From CAZGCA01 sp964524145 (GTDB taxonomy: Bacteria > Hydrogenedentota > CAZGCA01), in assembly GCA_964524145.1 (NCBI GenBank), contig CAZGCA010000006.1, forward strand, positions 1 through 64,000: a stretch of DNA of 64,000 bases, given 5' to 3'. Of the stretch, positions 16,846 through 25,797 are shown one piece after another. The position numbers and the translations under genes were made by a program. How positions within the stretch are numbered: position 1 is the stretch's first letter; each line of letters begins with the position of its first letter. Below the pieces are notes generated by a model that saw only the letters and a program-made list of their open reading frames with translations, was not told the DNA's origin and made no database searches.

Positions 16846-19331
16846 TCCGTCCCGTCCCTCGAGATGCGCGGGGGCTTTCCCAAGGCTGTTCTCCGGTAGA
16901 GAAGAAGCGCACATGCGAATGCGCACACGTAGGCGGCGCTTCCGGTAAGCAAAACTGACTTAAAACCACTCGATATGGCTATCGGAATCGCTACGGCAGA
17001 ACCAAGGACGGACGAGAAACCGTTGGCCCCGATTGCCCACGCGATGGCGCTCTTGCGCTGCCCGCAGAACAGCCGCAGACCGCTCGGAAACGGAACACCC
17101 ATTGGAATTCCCAGAAGGCCAACACCGACGATTACCATCGCGCCGCGCGCGGCGAGCGGAAGCGATATTGACCGTGAAAACACTGGTCCGAGAAGCGGGA
17201 CGCAAAGCGCTACGCACCCAGCAACAACGCCGGAGCAGAGAAGAATGCGTGGCACGGACGGCATCTTGACGTGCGAGAAGAGAAGACCACCCAGGCCGGA
17301 GCCGGTCAGAAGCGCACACAACGTGAAAGACACAGAGTACGCTGGATGACCGAGGAATATCGTTGTTTTCTGCATCAAACCGATTTCCACCACCATGTAT
17401 CCCAACCCTAATGACAGGAAGTACAGAAGCGTCAGGGCAACGCTGTCGCCTTTGTCGCGCCCCTTTCGCTGCAGGATAGTCGGCAAGACTATCAAAACGG
17501 CAGCCCACACAATCGAACCAGCGCACACCAGTAGATAGGCTTGTGCACCGCGTACAGAGGGAGCCCGCTCGAAGAGCAGTCGCGCTTTTTCACCAGGACC
17601 GAAGATCATGTCGCGCAGCCCAAACATGAAGAAGAAGAACGGTTTGTCATCTCGAGACGGCTCAACGTTCACGTTGTATGTGCTTAAGAGATGCTCTCGT
17701 CCTCTTCCCGCTGCCTCCTCGTCGAAGTATTCACTGAAACGGTTCGCCACACTGCAACCCGGCCAATAGACAAACTCCGGAACACTGCTGAGGGCAAACC
17801 CCAGCCGATCGTGGGTGGGCACTCTTATCGCCCGACATTTCTCCGACATTGTTGACACCCTGGCCCGCAGCAAAGCAATGTCTTGCTCAGAAAAAGGCTG
17901 CCGTTTCATCAGGACGTTTATCCAGACTCCCTGCTGTACAATTGCCACATGAGACGCGGGGGCCTTGATGCCGAGCTTACGCATCGCCGCCACCGCAGTC
18001 GTAACCGTTCTCACAGACTCGGGAACAAACCGCACCACCGAGAAGACACCTTCAGGCGACAGTTTCTCCAGGAAATCATAAAACGCCTCGACAGTGTACA
18101 GATAGCTCTCCGAGAAGACCAACGAACCGGACATGGACGCCGTCATGCTGTCAGTAACGTTCATTTGGATGACGTCGTAACGATTTTTGGTCCGCTTGAT
18201 GAAGCTTCGTGCGTCCGCGTTTACGACCGTTACCCCGGGCTGTTCATACGGTCTTCCCAGAAAGTCGGCAAAGTCGTGAAGCCCTACGTCGATGACCGAA
18301 CTGTTGATCTCGACCGCGGTAACGCTGCGGGCACCGGCATGGAGCGCGGCTGAAATGTCCGGTGTCCCACCGAGCCCGACTATCATGACGGACGGGTCGC
18401 CACCTTGAAAGTACGCAGTTCCGTATACTGTCCCTTCGAAAAAATCCCGGCCGCCGTTTGCGTCCCTCGCAAAATCGATGAGAACAGAACCGTTGCCGCT
18501 GTCAATTGCCAAGTAGCGCATAGGCACCTCGTCAGGAACACTCGCATATATCCCTGGGAAGCTGTAAACCTCAACGCGACCGATAGGATTCCAGACACCA
18601 TATTCTCTTACTGCACGTCGTTGAGCCGGTCTGCCGGAGATTAGTTTCTTGCTATACACGGCTTCCATCACCGTAACGTTGTCCCTCGGATCCGGCTGAA
18701 ACCTGTACAGCCGGCCAGAGACAGGTAACAGAGCCGCCAGCAGTACCGCGATGATGATTGCCAGCGCTCTTTGACGGTTTGACGAGAGGGAACGTTCGGC
18801 GACAAGAAAGGCAGAGATCGCCCCAAGGACTGCAATGAGGCTAACACACCGCTCCGCTCCAAGAGGCTTGAGCACCACGAAAAGAGCGAAGCATCCGACT
18901 GCAGAACCTATCAGGTTGAAGAAGTATGTCCGACCAGCGTTCTCCGGTTTCGCTGCGAATACGGCTGCAATGAACGCACCCGCGAATATGTAGGGTGTTG
19001 CGAGCACCAGCAGAAGCGGCATCGTGCGAAACGAGGTCAGAAGCTGTGCGGAGATGGAGATCGTATGGGAAAACCTGGCTAGAGCAATATTGGCGGCTAT
19101 GACACTCAGAGCAAACCCTACGGCGCACGCAAATGGTACCAGTCTGACCCGACCGTAATTGGTCTGGTGGAGCAGTGTCACCGCGACGCTACCGGTGCCG
19201 AACCCCAACAACGCAACCGTAATAACCCCGTACACGAGAACCGGTGCGATTGAGTAGGAGCAAATGCGGCACTGGACCATCTCGAGAAAGAGCGCAGCGA
19301 ACGACATGAGAAACAGTGCAAGAGCCGTCAT
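16842..19331 (-). CDS. Membrane protein with spermidine-synthase-like domain
   Basis: 829 residues from the ATG at 19331 (AGAGG 8 bases upstream; the frame extends upstream into the promoter region and is not coding there). An N-terminal set of about seven membrane helices (TALALFLMSFAALFLEMVQCRI onward) is followed by a cytoplasmic Rossmann domain. Its SAM-binding pattern is SVMIVGLGGTPDISAALHAG with acidic EIN and NADARSF further on, and it is related to spermidine synthases/aminopropyltransferases. A second group of helices ends the protein. This is the MFS/spermidine-synthase fusion architecture. It is the first gene of a two-gene operon with the transglutaminase. Polyamine synthesis itself is not proven. 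Confidence 0.8.
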   Translation of the reverse strand: MTALALFLMSFAALFLEMVQCRICSYSIAPVLVYGVITVALLGFGTGSVAVTLLHQTNYGRVRLVPFACAVGFALSVIAANIALARFSHTISISAQLLTSFRTMPLLLVLATPYIFAGAFIAAVFAAKPENAGRTYFFNLIGSAVGCFALFVVLKPLGAERCVSLIAVLGAISAFLVAERSLSSNRQRALAIIIAVLLAALLPVSGRLYRFQPDPRDNVTVMEAVYSKKLISGRPAQRRAVREYGVWNPIGRVEVYSFPGIYASVPDEVPMRYLAIDSGNGSVLIDFARDANGGRDFFEGTVYGTAYFQGGDPSVMIVGLGGTPDISAALHAGARSVTAVEINSSVIDVGLHDFADFLGRPYEQPGVTVVNADARSFIKRTKNRYDVIQMNVTDSMTASMSGSLVFSESYLYTVEAFYDFLEKLSPEGVFSVVRFVPESVRTVTTAVAAMRKLGIKAPASHVAIVQQGVWINVLMKRQPFSEQDIALLRARVSTMSEKCRAIRVPTHDRLGFALSSVPEFVYWPGCSVANRFSEYFDEEAAGRGREHLLSTYNVNVEPSRDDKPFFFFMFGLRDMIFGPGEKARLLFERAPSVRGAQAYLLVCAGSIVWAAVLIVLPTILQRKGRDKGDSVALTLLYFLSLGLGYMVVEIGLMQKTTIFLGHPAYSVSFTLCALLTGSGLGGLLFSHVKMPSVPRILLCSGVVAGCVALCVPLLGPVFSRSISLPLAARGAMVIVGVGLLGIPMGVPFPSGLRLFCGQRKSAIAWAIGANGFSSVLGSAVAIPIAISSGFKSVLLTGSAAYVCAFACALLLYRRTALGKPPRISRDGTE

Positions 19332-19437
19332 ATCGTCAGCCTCTACCCCCGGCGCTCTCCCACGCGCTGGAGCACAATACTCGATATAGCAACATGAATT
19401 CCCTCGTCTCAGACCTGTCCCGGAAAGACTTTCGGCT

Positions 19438-19466
19438 ATTATAAGCACCTTCCCTGCGAAAGTCAA
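19438..19466 (-). promoter_or_regulatory. Sigma-70-type promoter for the spermidine-synthase-like/transglutaminase operon
   Basis: Minus strand TTGACT (19461-19466), 17-base spacer, TATAAT (19438-19443). The leader to the ATG at 19331 would be about 100 bases. Confidence 0.7.
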
Positions 19467-19673
19467 TCTGACGGAAAAACCCACTCTTATGTCGCAGGCC
19501 CGAATCAAACCTTGATGACCACTGGGAATCCCGTGCCGCATGAAAGAACCCCTTTATCTTGCAAGCGCCTTGTTAATGATGGCACCGGAAACATCCACGT
19601 CGAGCGGGAGTGTAGGGAAAGCAGAAGGTTGCGTGGCGTGCGCCGTCCCGGCACAAAGAGTCCCATGAGGTGC
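19467..19673. other. Non-coding part of the divergent intergenic region
   Basis: The 447 bases between the two divergent operons (19332-19778) hold the two promoters listed separately. The stretch between them shows no convincing gene, RNA or repeat. Confidence 0.5.
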
Positions 19674-19703
19674 TTGACTCGATCCAGGGAAAAGGAATAG
19701 AAT
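19674..19703 (+). promoter_or_regulatory. Sigma-70-type promoter for the nfeD-floA operon
   Basis: TTGACT (19674-19679), 18-base spacer, TAGAAT (19698-19703), about 75 bases before the ATG at 19779. Confidence 0.55.
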
Positions 19704-19778
19704 ACGTTATAGGGTAAGCGTGTATATATTGTCGAGGTTGTTGCAGGATACTGGTACCTTGACATTGAGGGGACTGAG

Positions 19779-21275
19779 ATGAGCACCTCGAGATGTACCG
19801 AAAGTCGTGGAACTGTCCGGGCGCGTGTTGTACTGGGCGCTGTCGTTGCGTTGGGGGCAGCAAGCCTGTTGTGGCCGCAGATTATGGGAGCCCAAGGCGA
19901 TGAGCCCGGCATCACCTACGTCATCGAGATACACAGCGATATCGATCCCGGGTTGGCAAGCTTTGTGAAACGGGCCGTCGACGAGGCGGAGTCCGCGAAC
20001 GCGCAGGCAATCATTCTCGATATAGAGACGTTTGGCGGACGTGTGGACGCCGCTGTGGATATACGCGACTTTATCGTCGGAACGGACATACAGACCATCG
20101 CGTTCGTCACGCGCGCGATCTCCGCCGGCGCACTCATAACGCTTTCCGCGGACGAGATAGTGATGGTGCCTGGAAGCAGTATGGGTGCTGCTGAAGCCGT
20201 ATCCTTCAGTCCCGAAGGAATGAAAAAGCTCGGCGAGAAGGAGATCTCGTACGTGCGCACCGAGTTTCGCGGTACGGCAGAGCGCAAGGGCCATAACGGC
20301 CTTCTCGCAGCAGCAATGGTCGACTCGGACGTCGCGCTGTACGCGCGAGATGTCGACGGTCGTCTCGAGATCTTCTCGCGAGACACCAAAGAGGGAGAAC
20401 TTGCATCGGAGAGCGAAAAGGGTGAGGTTGTGATCCAGGAAGGCAAGCTGCTGTCCGTCACAGCCGAGGACGCGATGAAGTACGGATTGATAGAACACCA
20501 GGCAACGACCCTCGACGAGGTTCTCGCGCTCTTCGATCTGGCCAAGACCAAGGTTGTCACGCCTCGTGTACTGTGGTCGGAAAAGCTGGTGCGGTTCCTG
20601 ACCAACCCTGTCGTGACCGGGCTGTTGCTCACGTTCGGTGTCCTCGGGATTATCTCCGAGCTGAAGATGCCGGGCTGGGGAATCAGCGGAACGATAGGTA
20701 TCGTCTGCCTGGCGTTGTTCTTCGGCGCACATTACCTGACCGGGCTGGCGGACTGGGCGGAAGGTGTGCTGTTCCTGGTCGGTGTTGTGCTCCTGGCATT
20801 GGAGATATTCGTCATTCCGGGGTTCGGCATTGTGGGAATCTCAGGCATACTCTGTATGGTGGCCAGCATCTACTTGTCGCTCGTCAGAGAACCTGTGCCT
20901 CGCTACCAGTGGGAAATGGAGGTGTTTAACGGCGCGATCATTTCCATAGCCATCTTGTCAGTGGCTCTCCTGGTCGGGTTATGGCTGTTTTCGGTCGCAG
21001 TGAGAAAGACGTCGTACTTCAACTGGATAGCTTTGAAGACCGAGGAGCGAGCCGAGGCGGGCTACGATATGCGCTCGGACAAACGTGAGACGCTCGCCGG
21101 AAGAGAGGGACTCGCGCTCAGCATGCTGCGGCCGGCCGGCCGCGCACGATTTGGCGACACGACCTTCGACGTGGTTACGGAAGGCGCGTTTGTGGACAAG
21201 GGAGATCGGATCAAGGTGTTGAAAGTGGCTGGCAACAGGATAGTCGTCGAGAAATCGAATATGGATGAGGCGTGA
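19779..21275 (+). CDS. Long-form NfeD-family membrane serine protease (ClpP class)
   Basis: 498 residues. After an N-terminal helix (about 15-38), a ClpP/SppA-like protease domain spans about 45-235. The motif AISAGALITLSADEIVM puts the likely nucleophile at Ser115, and the presumed lysine base is in the KKLGEK stretch (149-154). Four to five membrane helices follow (about 275-425), then a C-terminal NfeD OB-fold (about 430-498: LAGREGLALSMLRPAGRARFGD...VVTEGAFVDKGDRIKVL). Long NfeD proteins act with flotillin or stomatin partners in membrane quality control, and floA lies three genes downstream. GAGGGG precedes the ATG. Confidence 0.9.
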   Translation: MSTSRCTESRGTVRARVVLGAVVALGAASLLWPQIMGAQGDEPGITYVIEIHSDIDPGLASFVKRAVDEAESANAQAIILDIETFGGRVDAAVDIRDFIVGTDIQTIAFVTRAISAGALITLSADEIVMVPGSSMGAAEAVSFSPEGMKKLGEKEISYVRTEFRGTAERKGHNGLLAAAMVDSDVALYARDVDGRLEIFSRDTKEGELASESEKGEVVIQEGKLLSVTAEDAMKYGLIEHQATTLDEVLALFDLAKTKVVTPRVLWSEKLVRFLTNPVVTGLLLTFGVLGIISELKMPGWGISGTIGIVCLALFFGAHYLTGLADWAEGVLFLVGVVLLALEIFVIPGFGIVGISGILCMVASIYLSLVREPVPRYQWEMEVFNGAIISIAILSVALLVGLWLFSVAVRKTSYFNWIALKTEERAEAGYDMRSDKRETLAGREGLALSMLRPAGRARFGDTTFDVVTEGAFVDKGDRIKVLKVAGNRIVVEKSNMDEA

Positions 21276-21601
21276 GAGCTATGGGTGACACAGAAAATCG
21301 TGTGCTGTTGAAGATGCTGAGAACACTGAGGAACGACCTGCAGATAATCGAGCAGAAGGGCGCCGGATACTATAGCTGCTCGCCGTTTATCGAGAGGTAC
21401 AACAAGCTTCTCGATCGAATCAAAGAGATCTTTTCGGAAGAGGCCGGTGAACTCCTCAAAACGTTCCAGCCGCTGGAAGAACCTAGTTCCGCGGATCCTT
21501 CCCAGAAGATGAAGACAACACAACGGTTGCTTATAGAGATAGGCCAACTCGCAACGTTTATGGAGGAGATGCTCAAGGAGGACACATGTACGTCTACGTA
21601 A
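21272..21601 (+). CDS. Small predicted helical protein between two nfeD genes
   Basis: 109 residues from a GTG that overlaps the nfeD stop (GTGA); an ATG three codons later is also possible. There is no signal peptide or membrane helix. The sequence is charged and predicted almost wholly helical (LLKMLRTLRNDLQIIEQKG, FIERYNKLLDRIKEIF, LLIEIGQLATFMEEML). No family was recognised. Its 3' end overlaps the next gene by 16 bases. Tight packing inside the nfeD-flotillin operon suggests a cytosolic accessory factor of that membrane complex; no activity can be assigned. Confidence 0.65.
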   Translation: MRAMGDTENRVLLKMLRTLRNDLQIIEQKGAGYYSCSPFIERYNKLLDRIKEIFSEEAGELLKTFQPLEEPSSADPSQKMKTTQRLLIEIGQLATFMEEMLKEDTCTST

Positions 21602-22074
21602 TACTGCCTTTTGTGGCGGGTTTGGCCCTGATCTTGTGTGAGGTGTTCGTGCCGGGCGGGATTCTCGGGCTGGCCGGCGCTGCGTGCATCGTAACGAGCA
21701 TCGCAATGGCGTTCTGGCAATACCCCGAGCATGCATGGTACGTTCTGTTGGGCGAACTGGTAGCGACGTCCATTTTTGTCGTACCGGTCATCCGCTTCGC
21801 GCTACGACGTTTCTCGCTAAAAGCGACCCAGCAGGCGGCTGCAGGATTCACGAGCACGTTTGAGGACTTTACGCAGTTGATTGGTCAGCAGGGTACTGCG
21901 GTGACCACGTTGCGGCCCGCGGGCATTATAAGCGTTGGAGGTAAGCGTATTAATGCGGTGACGGACGGCGAGTTCGTCGAGAAGGGCGATGGCGTCGTCG
22001 TCCACGAGGTGGAGGGCAGCAGGGTTGTTGTCCGCCAGTCAGAAACCGTGCAAGATGGAAGTGTACGAGGGTAA
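21586..22074 (+). CDS. Short-form NfeD protein with OB-fold
   Basis: 162 residues, preceded by AAGGAGG four bases before the ATG. Two or three membrane helices (about 3-25, 27-45 and 50-68) are followed by a soluble OB-fold (about 95-160: LIGQQGTAVTTLRPAGIISVGGKRINAVTDGEFVEKGDGVVVHEVEGSRVVV), which matches the C-terminal domain of long NfeD proteins. Short NfeD (NfeD1b-type) proteins lack the protease and are usually encoded directly upstream of a flotillin, as here. Confidence 0.88.
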   Translation: MYVYVILPFVAGLALILCEVFVPGGILGLAGAACIVTSIAMAFWQYPEHAWYVLLGELVATSIFVVPVIRFALRRFSLKATQQAAAGFTSTFEDFTQLIGQQGTAVTTLRPAGIISVGGKRINAVTDGEFVEKGDGVVVHEVEGSRVVVRQSETVQDGSVRG

Positions 22075-22101
22075 ATTGAAGGTCCCTGAAAGGAGAACAC
22101 A

Positions 22102-23133
22102 ATGGGTGGATTAGTGATGTTTGCTGTCATGGCGGTTGTTGTCGTTGTGTTTGTGGCGATTATAGTGCTGGCGACGTTCTTCAACCTGTGGTTGAGGGCG
22201 TCGCTCTCGGGAGCGCACGTCAGCTTTGTGAACCTCATCGGAATGAGGCTCCGCAAGGTCAGTCCGACGGTGATCGTAAACAGCCGTATCATGGCCATCA
22301 AGGCCGGGCTGAGCGTTGATGTGGATGCGATGGAAGCGCACTACCTCGCCAACGGCAACGTGGTGCGGGTTATCCAGGCGCTCATCGCGGCCAGCAAGGC
22401 CAACATCGATCTCAGCTTCCAGCGGGCGACCGCGATAGACCTCGCGGGCCGGGACGTTCTCGACGCGGTGCAGACCTCGGTCAACCCCAAGGTCATCGAC
22501 GCGCCTGACCCGAACCGCGGAAGGGATACCGTAGATGCTGTTGCAATGGACGGCATCCAGCTCCGGGCGAAGGCGCGCGTTACCGTCCGGGCGAACCTCG
22601 AACGGTTGGTTGGTGGCGCGACCGAGGAGACCATCATCGCGCGCGTCGGCGAAGGTATCGTCACGACGATAGGCTCTGCCGAAACATACAAGAGGGTGCT
22701 CGAGAATCCCGACATGATCTCGCAACAGGTTCTCTCTAAAGGGCTTGATGCAGGGACAGCGTTCGAGATTCTGTCGATAGATATTGCCGACGTTGACGTT
22801 GGCGAGAACATCGGCGCCCAACTGCAGATTAGACAGGCCGAAGCCGACAAGCAGATCGCCCAGGCCAAGGCTGAGGAACGGCGTGCGATGGCCATGGCTC
22901 GCGAACAGGAGATGCGCGCCCAGGTGGTCGAGATGAGGGCCAGGGTCGTCGAGGCCGAGGCCGAAGTGCCGCGGGCCGTCGCGGAAGCGTTCCGGAGCGG
23001 CAACCTTGGCGTCATGGACTGGTATTCGCTGCGCAACATCCAGTCGGACACGGCGATGCGGCAGTCGATAGCGGGCACCGGCGAGAAAGAAGAAGGCAAG
23101 GGTGGAAGGACGCCTGACACACCAAGAACGTGA
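22102..23133 (+). CDS. floA: Flotillin-like protein FloA
   Basis: 343 residues, with AAGGAG upstream of the ATG. An N-terminal membrane segment (about 5-30) is followed by an SPFH/band-7 type domain (RLRKVSPTVIVNSRIMAIKAGL, VDAVAMDGIQLRAKARVTVRANLERLVGGA, RVGEGIVTTIGSAETYKRVLENPDMIS) and a long helical flotillin region rich in Ala, Glu and Arg (about 235-310). It is closely similar in layout and length to Bacillus FloA/YqfA (about 330 residues). It scaffolds membrane microdomains and partners the NfeD proteins encoded just upstream. The final 25 residues (EKEEGKGGRTPDTP) look disordered. Confidence 0.93.
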   Translation: MGGLVMFAVMAVVVVVFVAIIVLATFFNLWLRASLSGAHVSFVNLIGMRLRKVSPTVIVNSRIMAIKAGLSVDVDAMEAHYLANGNVVRVIQALIAASKANIDLSFQRATAIDLAGRDVLDAVQTSVNPKVIDAPDPNRGRDTVDAVAMDGIQLRAKARVTVRANLERLVGGATEETIIARVGEGIVTTIGSAETYKRVLENPDMISQQVLSKGLDAGTAFEILSIDIADVDVGENIGAQLQIRQAEADKQIAQAKAEERRAMAMAREQEMRAQVVEMRARVVEAEAEVPRAVAEAFRSGNLGVMDWYSLRNIQSDTAMRQSIAGTGEKEEGKGGRTPDTPRT

Positions 23134-23194
23134 TGAAGCCGACTGAACCCGGCAGTGAACGCTGCCGCCGAAAGCCGTAAGGAGTAGAAATCGA

Positions 23195-23878
23195 ATGCAA
23201 GGGATTATCTTCCTGATTATCGCGTTTGTGGTACTGAATGGTATCAGCAAACTGATCAAACAGGCAGGCGAGCAGAAACCCGGGCCGACGGTCCCCCCTG
23301 GACAACCGCCGGCCGGGCCGGAACAGCAACTGCCACTGCGGAGCGAGATGCCGCAACAGCCCCAACAACAGTTGCAGGGACAACAGCCGCCCCAACCGGT
23401 CCCGCGGCAGCAGGTTCCGTTGCGCAGCAGGGTTCCCCAGCAGCCGCAACCGGTCCCCCAACAGCAAGTTCCACCCCGGACCGTGGTTGTCCAGCAGCAA
23501 CGACAACTTCCCCCTGCCGCGGCCTCTGATTCGCGTTCACGCACTGCAGTCGAGCAACGCGTCTGGCAAGCGCTGCCTCCAGAGGTTCGCGGTTATCTGG
23601 AACGAGTGGCCGCACAGCAACAGGGCGTCCAGCAGCCAATGCGGACGGCACCACCTCCAACGCCTGCTGCAAAACCCCGGCCTGTCGCCACTGCTGCCAC
23701 AGCCGCAAGGCCACCTGCTGTCAGACAGCAGGTGCGCCCACGGGAAAGACCGCGCGAAAGGCCGCGGCAGGTTCTGTCAGGCATGCGGTTCGAGGACATG
23801 AACGACGTCCGCCGGGCGATAGTCTTCTCGGAGGTTCTGCGACGGCCGCGCGTGTTCAGGATGTACCCGCAGAGATAG
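23195..23878 (+). CDS. Membrane-anchored Pro/Gln-rich protein of unknown function
   Basis: 227 residues, with AAGGAG upstream. One N-terminal membrane helix (QGIIFLIIAFVVLNGISKLI) is followed by about 75 residues of Pro/Gln low complexity (PQQPQ, QQVPLRSRVPQQPQP), probably disordered. A short helix VEQRVWQALPPEVRGYLERV, a basic RPRERPRERPR stretch and a C-terminal motif DVRRAIVFSEVLRRP follow. Similar C-terminal (R/Q)AIV(L/F)SE(I/V)L motifs end many small membrane proteins next to floA in planctomycete-like genomes, from memory only. It is last in the nfeD-floA operon and may be a flotillin-associated factor. Confidence 0.7.
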   Translation: MQGIIFLIIAFVVLNGISKLIKQAGEQKPGPTVPPGQPPAGPEQQLPLRSEMPQQPQQQLQGQQPPQPVPRQQVPLRSRVPQQPQPVPQQQVPPRTVVVQQQRQLPPAAASDSRSRTAVEQRVWQALPPEVRGYLERVAAQQQGVQQPMRTAPPPTPAAKPRPVATAATAARPPAVRQQVRPRERPRERPRQVLSGMRFEDMNDVRRAIVFSEVLRRPRVFRMYPQR

Positions 23879-23938
23879 GCGCCCGTGTCGCGTCCAGGGA
23901 AAGACGGCTTGCCGAACTGGTCCCCTACCCCCGTCGCC

Positions 23939-23968
23939 CGTCTACTGTCTACCGTCTACCCTATCCCC
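23939..23968. repeat. GTAGACGG-type dispersed repeat at the end of rsfS
   Basis: Plus strand CGTCTACTGTCTACCGTCTACC. On the minus strand it encodes the last residues of RsfS (VDGRQ) and gives its TAG stop codon. Same family as the repeats at 43631-43853, 49130-49165, 49366-49395 and 52584-52620. Confidence 0.7.
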
Positions 23969-24349
23969 CAGCAGGCTGGGTGCGTCGGCCCAGAGGGCGT
24001 CGATATCGTAAAACTCGCGGGTCTCGACATGAAATATGTGGACGATTATGTCGCCGTAGTCTATGAGGAGCCATTTGCCCGTAACTGAACCTTCGCTTCT
24101 CAGCGGACGTACACCTTCCGATTTCATGCCTTCGCGGATGCCGTTGTAGAGAGCCTTCAGCTGGGGGTCGGAGGTGCCGCTCAGTAGCACGAACGCGTCA
24201 GCGATAATTGTCAAACCGCGAATGTCGAGCACGGATATGTCGTGTGCTTTCCTCTCGGAGGCGTACGTGACGATCTTCTCTGCAAGTTCTTTCAGCGGTA
24301 TGGCTGTCCGCTCGGCTTCTTCTCTCGATACAGATGGGGTTTCGCTCAA
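23942..24349 (-). CDS. rsfS: Ribosomal silencing factor RsfS
   Basis: 135 residues of the DUF143/Iojap family. The conserved core is present: AEKIVTYASERKAHDISVLDIRGLTIIADAFVLLSGTSDPQLKALYNGI, then GSVTGKWLLIDYGDIIVHIFHVETREFYDIDALWADAP. It binds L14 on the large subunit and blocks subunit joining in stationary phase. The apparent start is TTG with AAGGA 6 bases upstream, two bases after the gatB stop. The tail DRVDGRQ is encoded by a dispersed GTAGACGG repeat, so the natural C-terminus has probably been replaced. It sits at the end of the gatCAB operon, an uncommon neighbour; rsfS is more often beside nadD. Confidence 0.95.
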   Translation of the reverse strand: MSETPSVSREEAERTAIPLKELAEKIVTYASERKAHDISVLDIRGLTIIADAFVLLSGTSDPQLKALYNGIREGMKSEGVRPLRSEGSVTGKWLLIDYGDIIVHIFHVETREFYDIDALWADAPSLLGDRVDGRQ

Positions 24350-24351
24350 CT

Positions 24352-25794
24352 CTATCCTTCTAGCTCCGACGAGAGCCGTTCGCGAAGCAGCTCGTTCACC
24401 ATCTTCGGATTTGCCTTGCCGCGCGTCGCTTTCATCACCTGGCCGACGATGAACCCCAATGCCCGCTCCTTGCCTTTCTTAAACTCGTCCACTGCTTTTG
24501 GGCTGTCGGCTATAGCCTTGTCGACGATGGCGGCGAGCTGGTCGCTGTCGGCAATTTGTTCGAGCCCCTTCTTCTTGACGATCTCGGCCGGCGGGTCGCC
24601 TGTTTGGAACATCTCCGCGAAGACGTCCTTGGCTATCTTGCCGCTTATCGTGCCGTCGTCAATCAGTGCAAGCATCTCGGCAAGCGCCTGGGGTATGATC
24701 TTACACTCCGCGATCTCGGCATTGTTCTCCTTGAGCAGGTACTGCATATCGCCCATCAACCAGTTGCTGACGGCTTTGGCATCCGCGGATAGCGCAGCGC
24801 ACTCCTCAAAGTAGTCCGCCATGGCTCTGGACGCGGTCAGTACTCCCGCGTCGTAATCCGGAATACCGTACTGCTCGGCAATTCGTTTGCAGCGTGCCAA
24901 CGGGAGTTCCGGCAGGCTGGCACGGATCTCTTCAACCCATTCACGCCCAACCATGACGGGCACGAGGTCCGGCTCGGGAAAATACCGGTAGTCGTGGGCC
25001 TCCTCTTTGGTCCGCATGGGCACAGTAACACCTTTGGCGTCGTCCCAACCGCGCGTCTCCTGGACCACTGTCCCGCCGGACTCGAGCGTCCGGCGCTGGC
25101 GCTCGACCTCGAACTCGAGCGCCCGGAGAACGCCTTTGAACGAGTTGACGTTCTTGACCTCCGTCTTTACGCCAAACTCCGCCGCCCCAGGCGGCCTGAG
25201 GGACACGTTGGCCTCGGCCCTGAGCGATCCTTCCTCCATGTTGCAGTCGCTGATATCGAGATACTCCAAAATGCTTTTCAGCGTGACCAAGTAGTCGTGC
25301 GCTTCCTGCGGAGAGCGTATGTCCGGCTCGCTCACTATCTCGAGCAGCGGAACCCCGCACCGGTTGAGGTCCACCTGGCTGAACGACGCACCCTCAGGGT
25401 GAATGTTCTTGCCGGTATCTTCTTCGAGATGCGCCCGACAAATCCGAATACGCTTTATCTCACCGTCAACGGGCACATCGATCCAGCCGTTGGAAGTCAG
25501 AGGCAGGTCATACTGCGATATCTGGTAGTTCTTCGGCAGGTCCGGGTAGAAATAGTTCTTCCTGTCGAGCTTGCTGAACTGCGCTATTTCGCAGTTGAGC
25601 GCGAGTCCGACTTTGGCAACGTATTCGACCGCCTTTCTGTTGATAACGGGCAGAACGCCGGGCATCCCCATACAGACAGGACACACTTGCGTGTTCGGTT
25701 CCTCGCCGAATTTGGTGCTGCACCCGCAGAAGACCTTCGAGTCCGTGAGAAGCTCGACATGCACCTCCATGCCTATTACGGTTTCGTACTCCAC
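24352..25794 (-). CDS. gatB: Asp-tRNA(Asn)/Glu-tRNA(Gln) amidotransferase subunit B
   Basis: 480 residues, full length for the family. The start EYETVIGMEVHVELLTDSKVFCGCSTKFGEEPNTQVCPVCMGMPG is canonical, with the zinc cysteines of the GatB cradle. The synthetase-like catalytic part continues through DRKNYFYPDLPKNYQISQYD and SLRAEANVSLRPPG. The C-terminal helical/YqeY-like tail ends GFIVGQVMKATRGKANPKMVNELL. GatB holds and phosphorylates the misacylated tRNA while GatA supplies ammonia. It starts with GTG, with GGAGGAG 8 bases upstream, three bases after gatA. Confidence 0.97.
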   Translation of the reverse strand: MEYETVIGMEVHVELLTDSKVFCGCSTKFGEEPNTQVCPVCMGMPGVLPVINRKAVEYVAKVGLALNCEIAQFSKLDRKNYFYPDLPKNYQISQYDLPLTSNGWIDVPVDGEIKRIRICRAHLEEDTGKNIHPEGASFSQVDLNRCGVPLLEIVSEPDIRSPQEAHDYLVTLKSILEYLDISDCNMEEGSLRAEANVSLRPPGAAEFGVKTEVKNVNSFKGVLRALEFEVERQRRTLESGGTVVQETRGWDDAKGVTVPMRTKEEAHDYRYFPEPDLVPVMVGREWVEEIRASLPELPLARCKRIAEQYGIPDYDAGVLTASRAMADYFEECAALSADAKAVSNWLMGDMQYLLKENNAEIAECKIIPQALAEMLALIDDGTISGKIAKDVFAEMFQTGDPPAEIVKKKGLEQIADSDQLAAIVDKAIADSPKAVDEFKKGKERALGFIVGQVMKATRGKANPKMVNELLRERLSSELEG

Positions 25795-25797
25795 AGA

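Noticed and set aside
19332..19541. A 70-codon N-terminal extension of the spermidine-synthase-like protein
   Set aside because: It would cover the promoter at 19438-19466, and the ATG at 19331 has a ribosome site directly before a membrane helix.
22111..23544. A 477-codon minus-strand frame rich in Cys and Gly opposite floA
   Set aside because: Antisense to FloA and the Pro/Gln-rich gene; its Cys/Gly runs mirror the CAG/CCG-rich coding strand.
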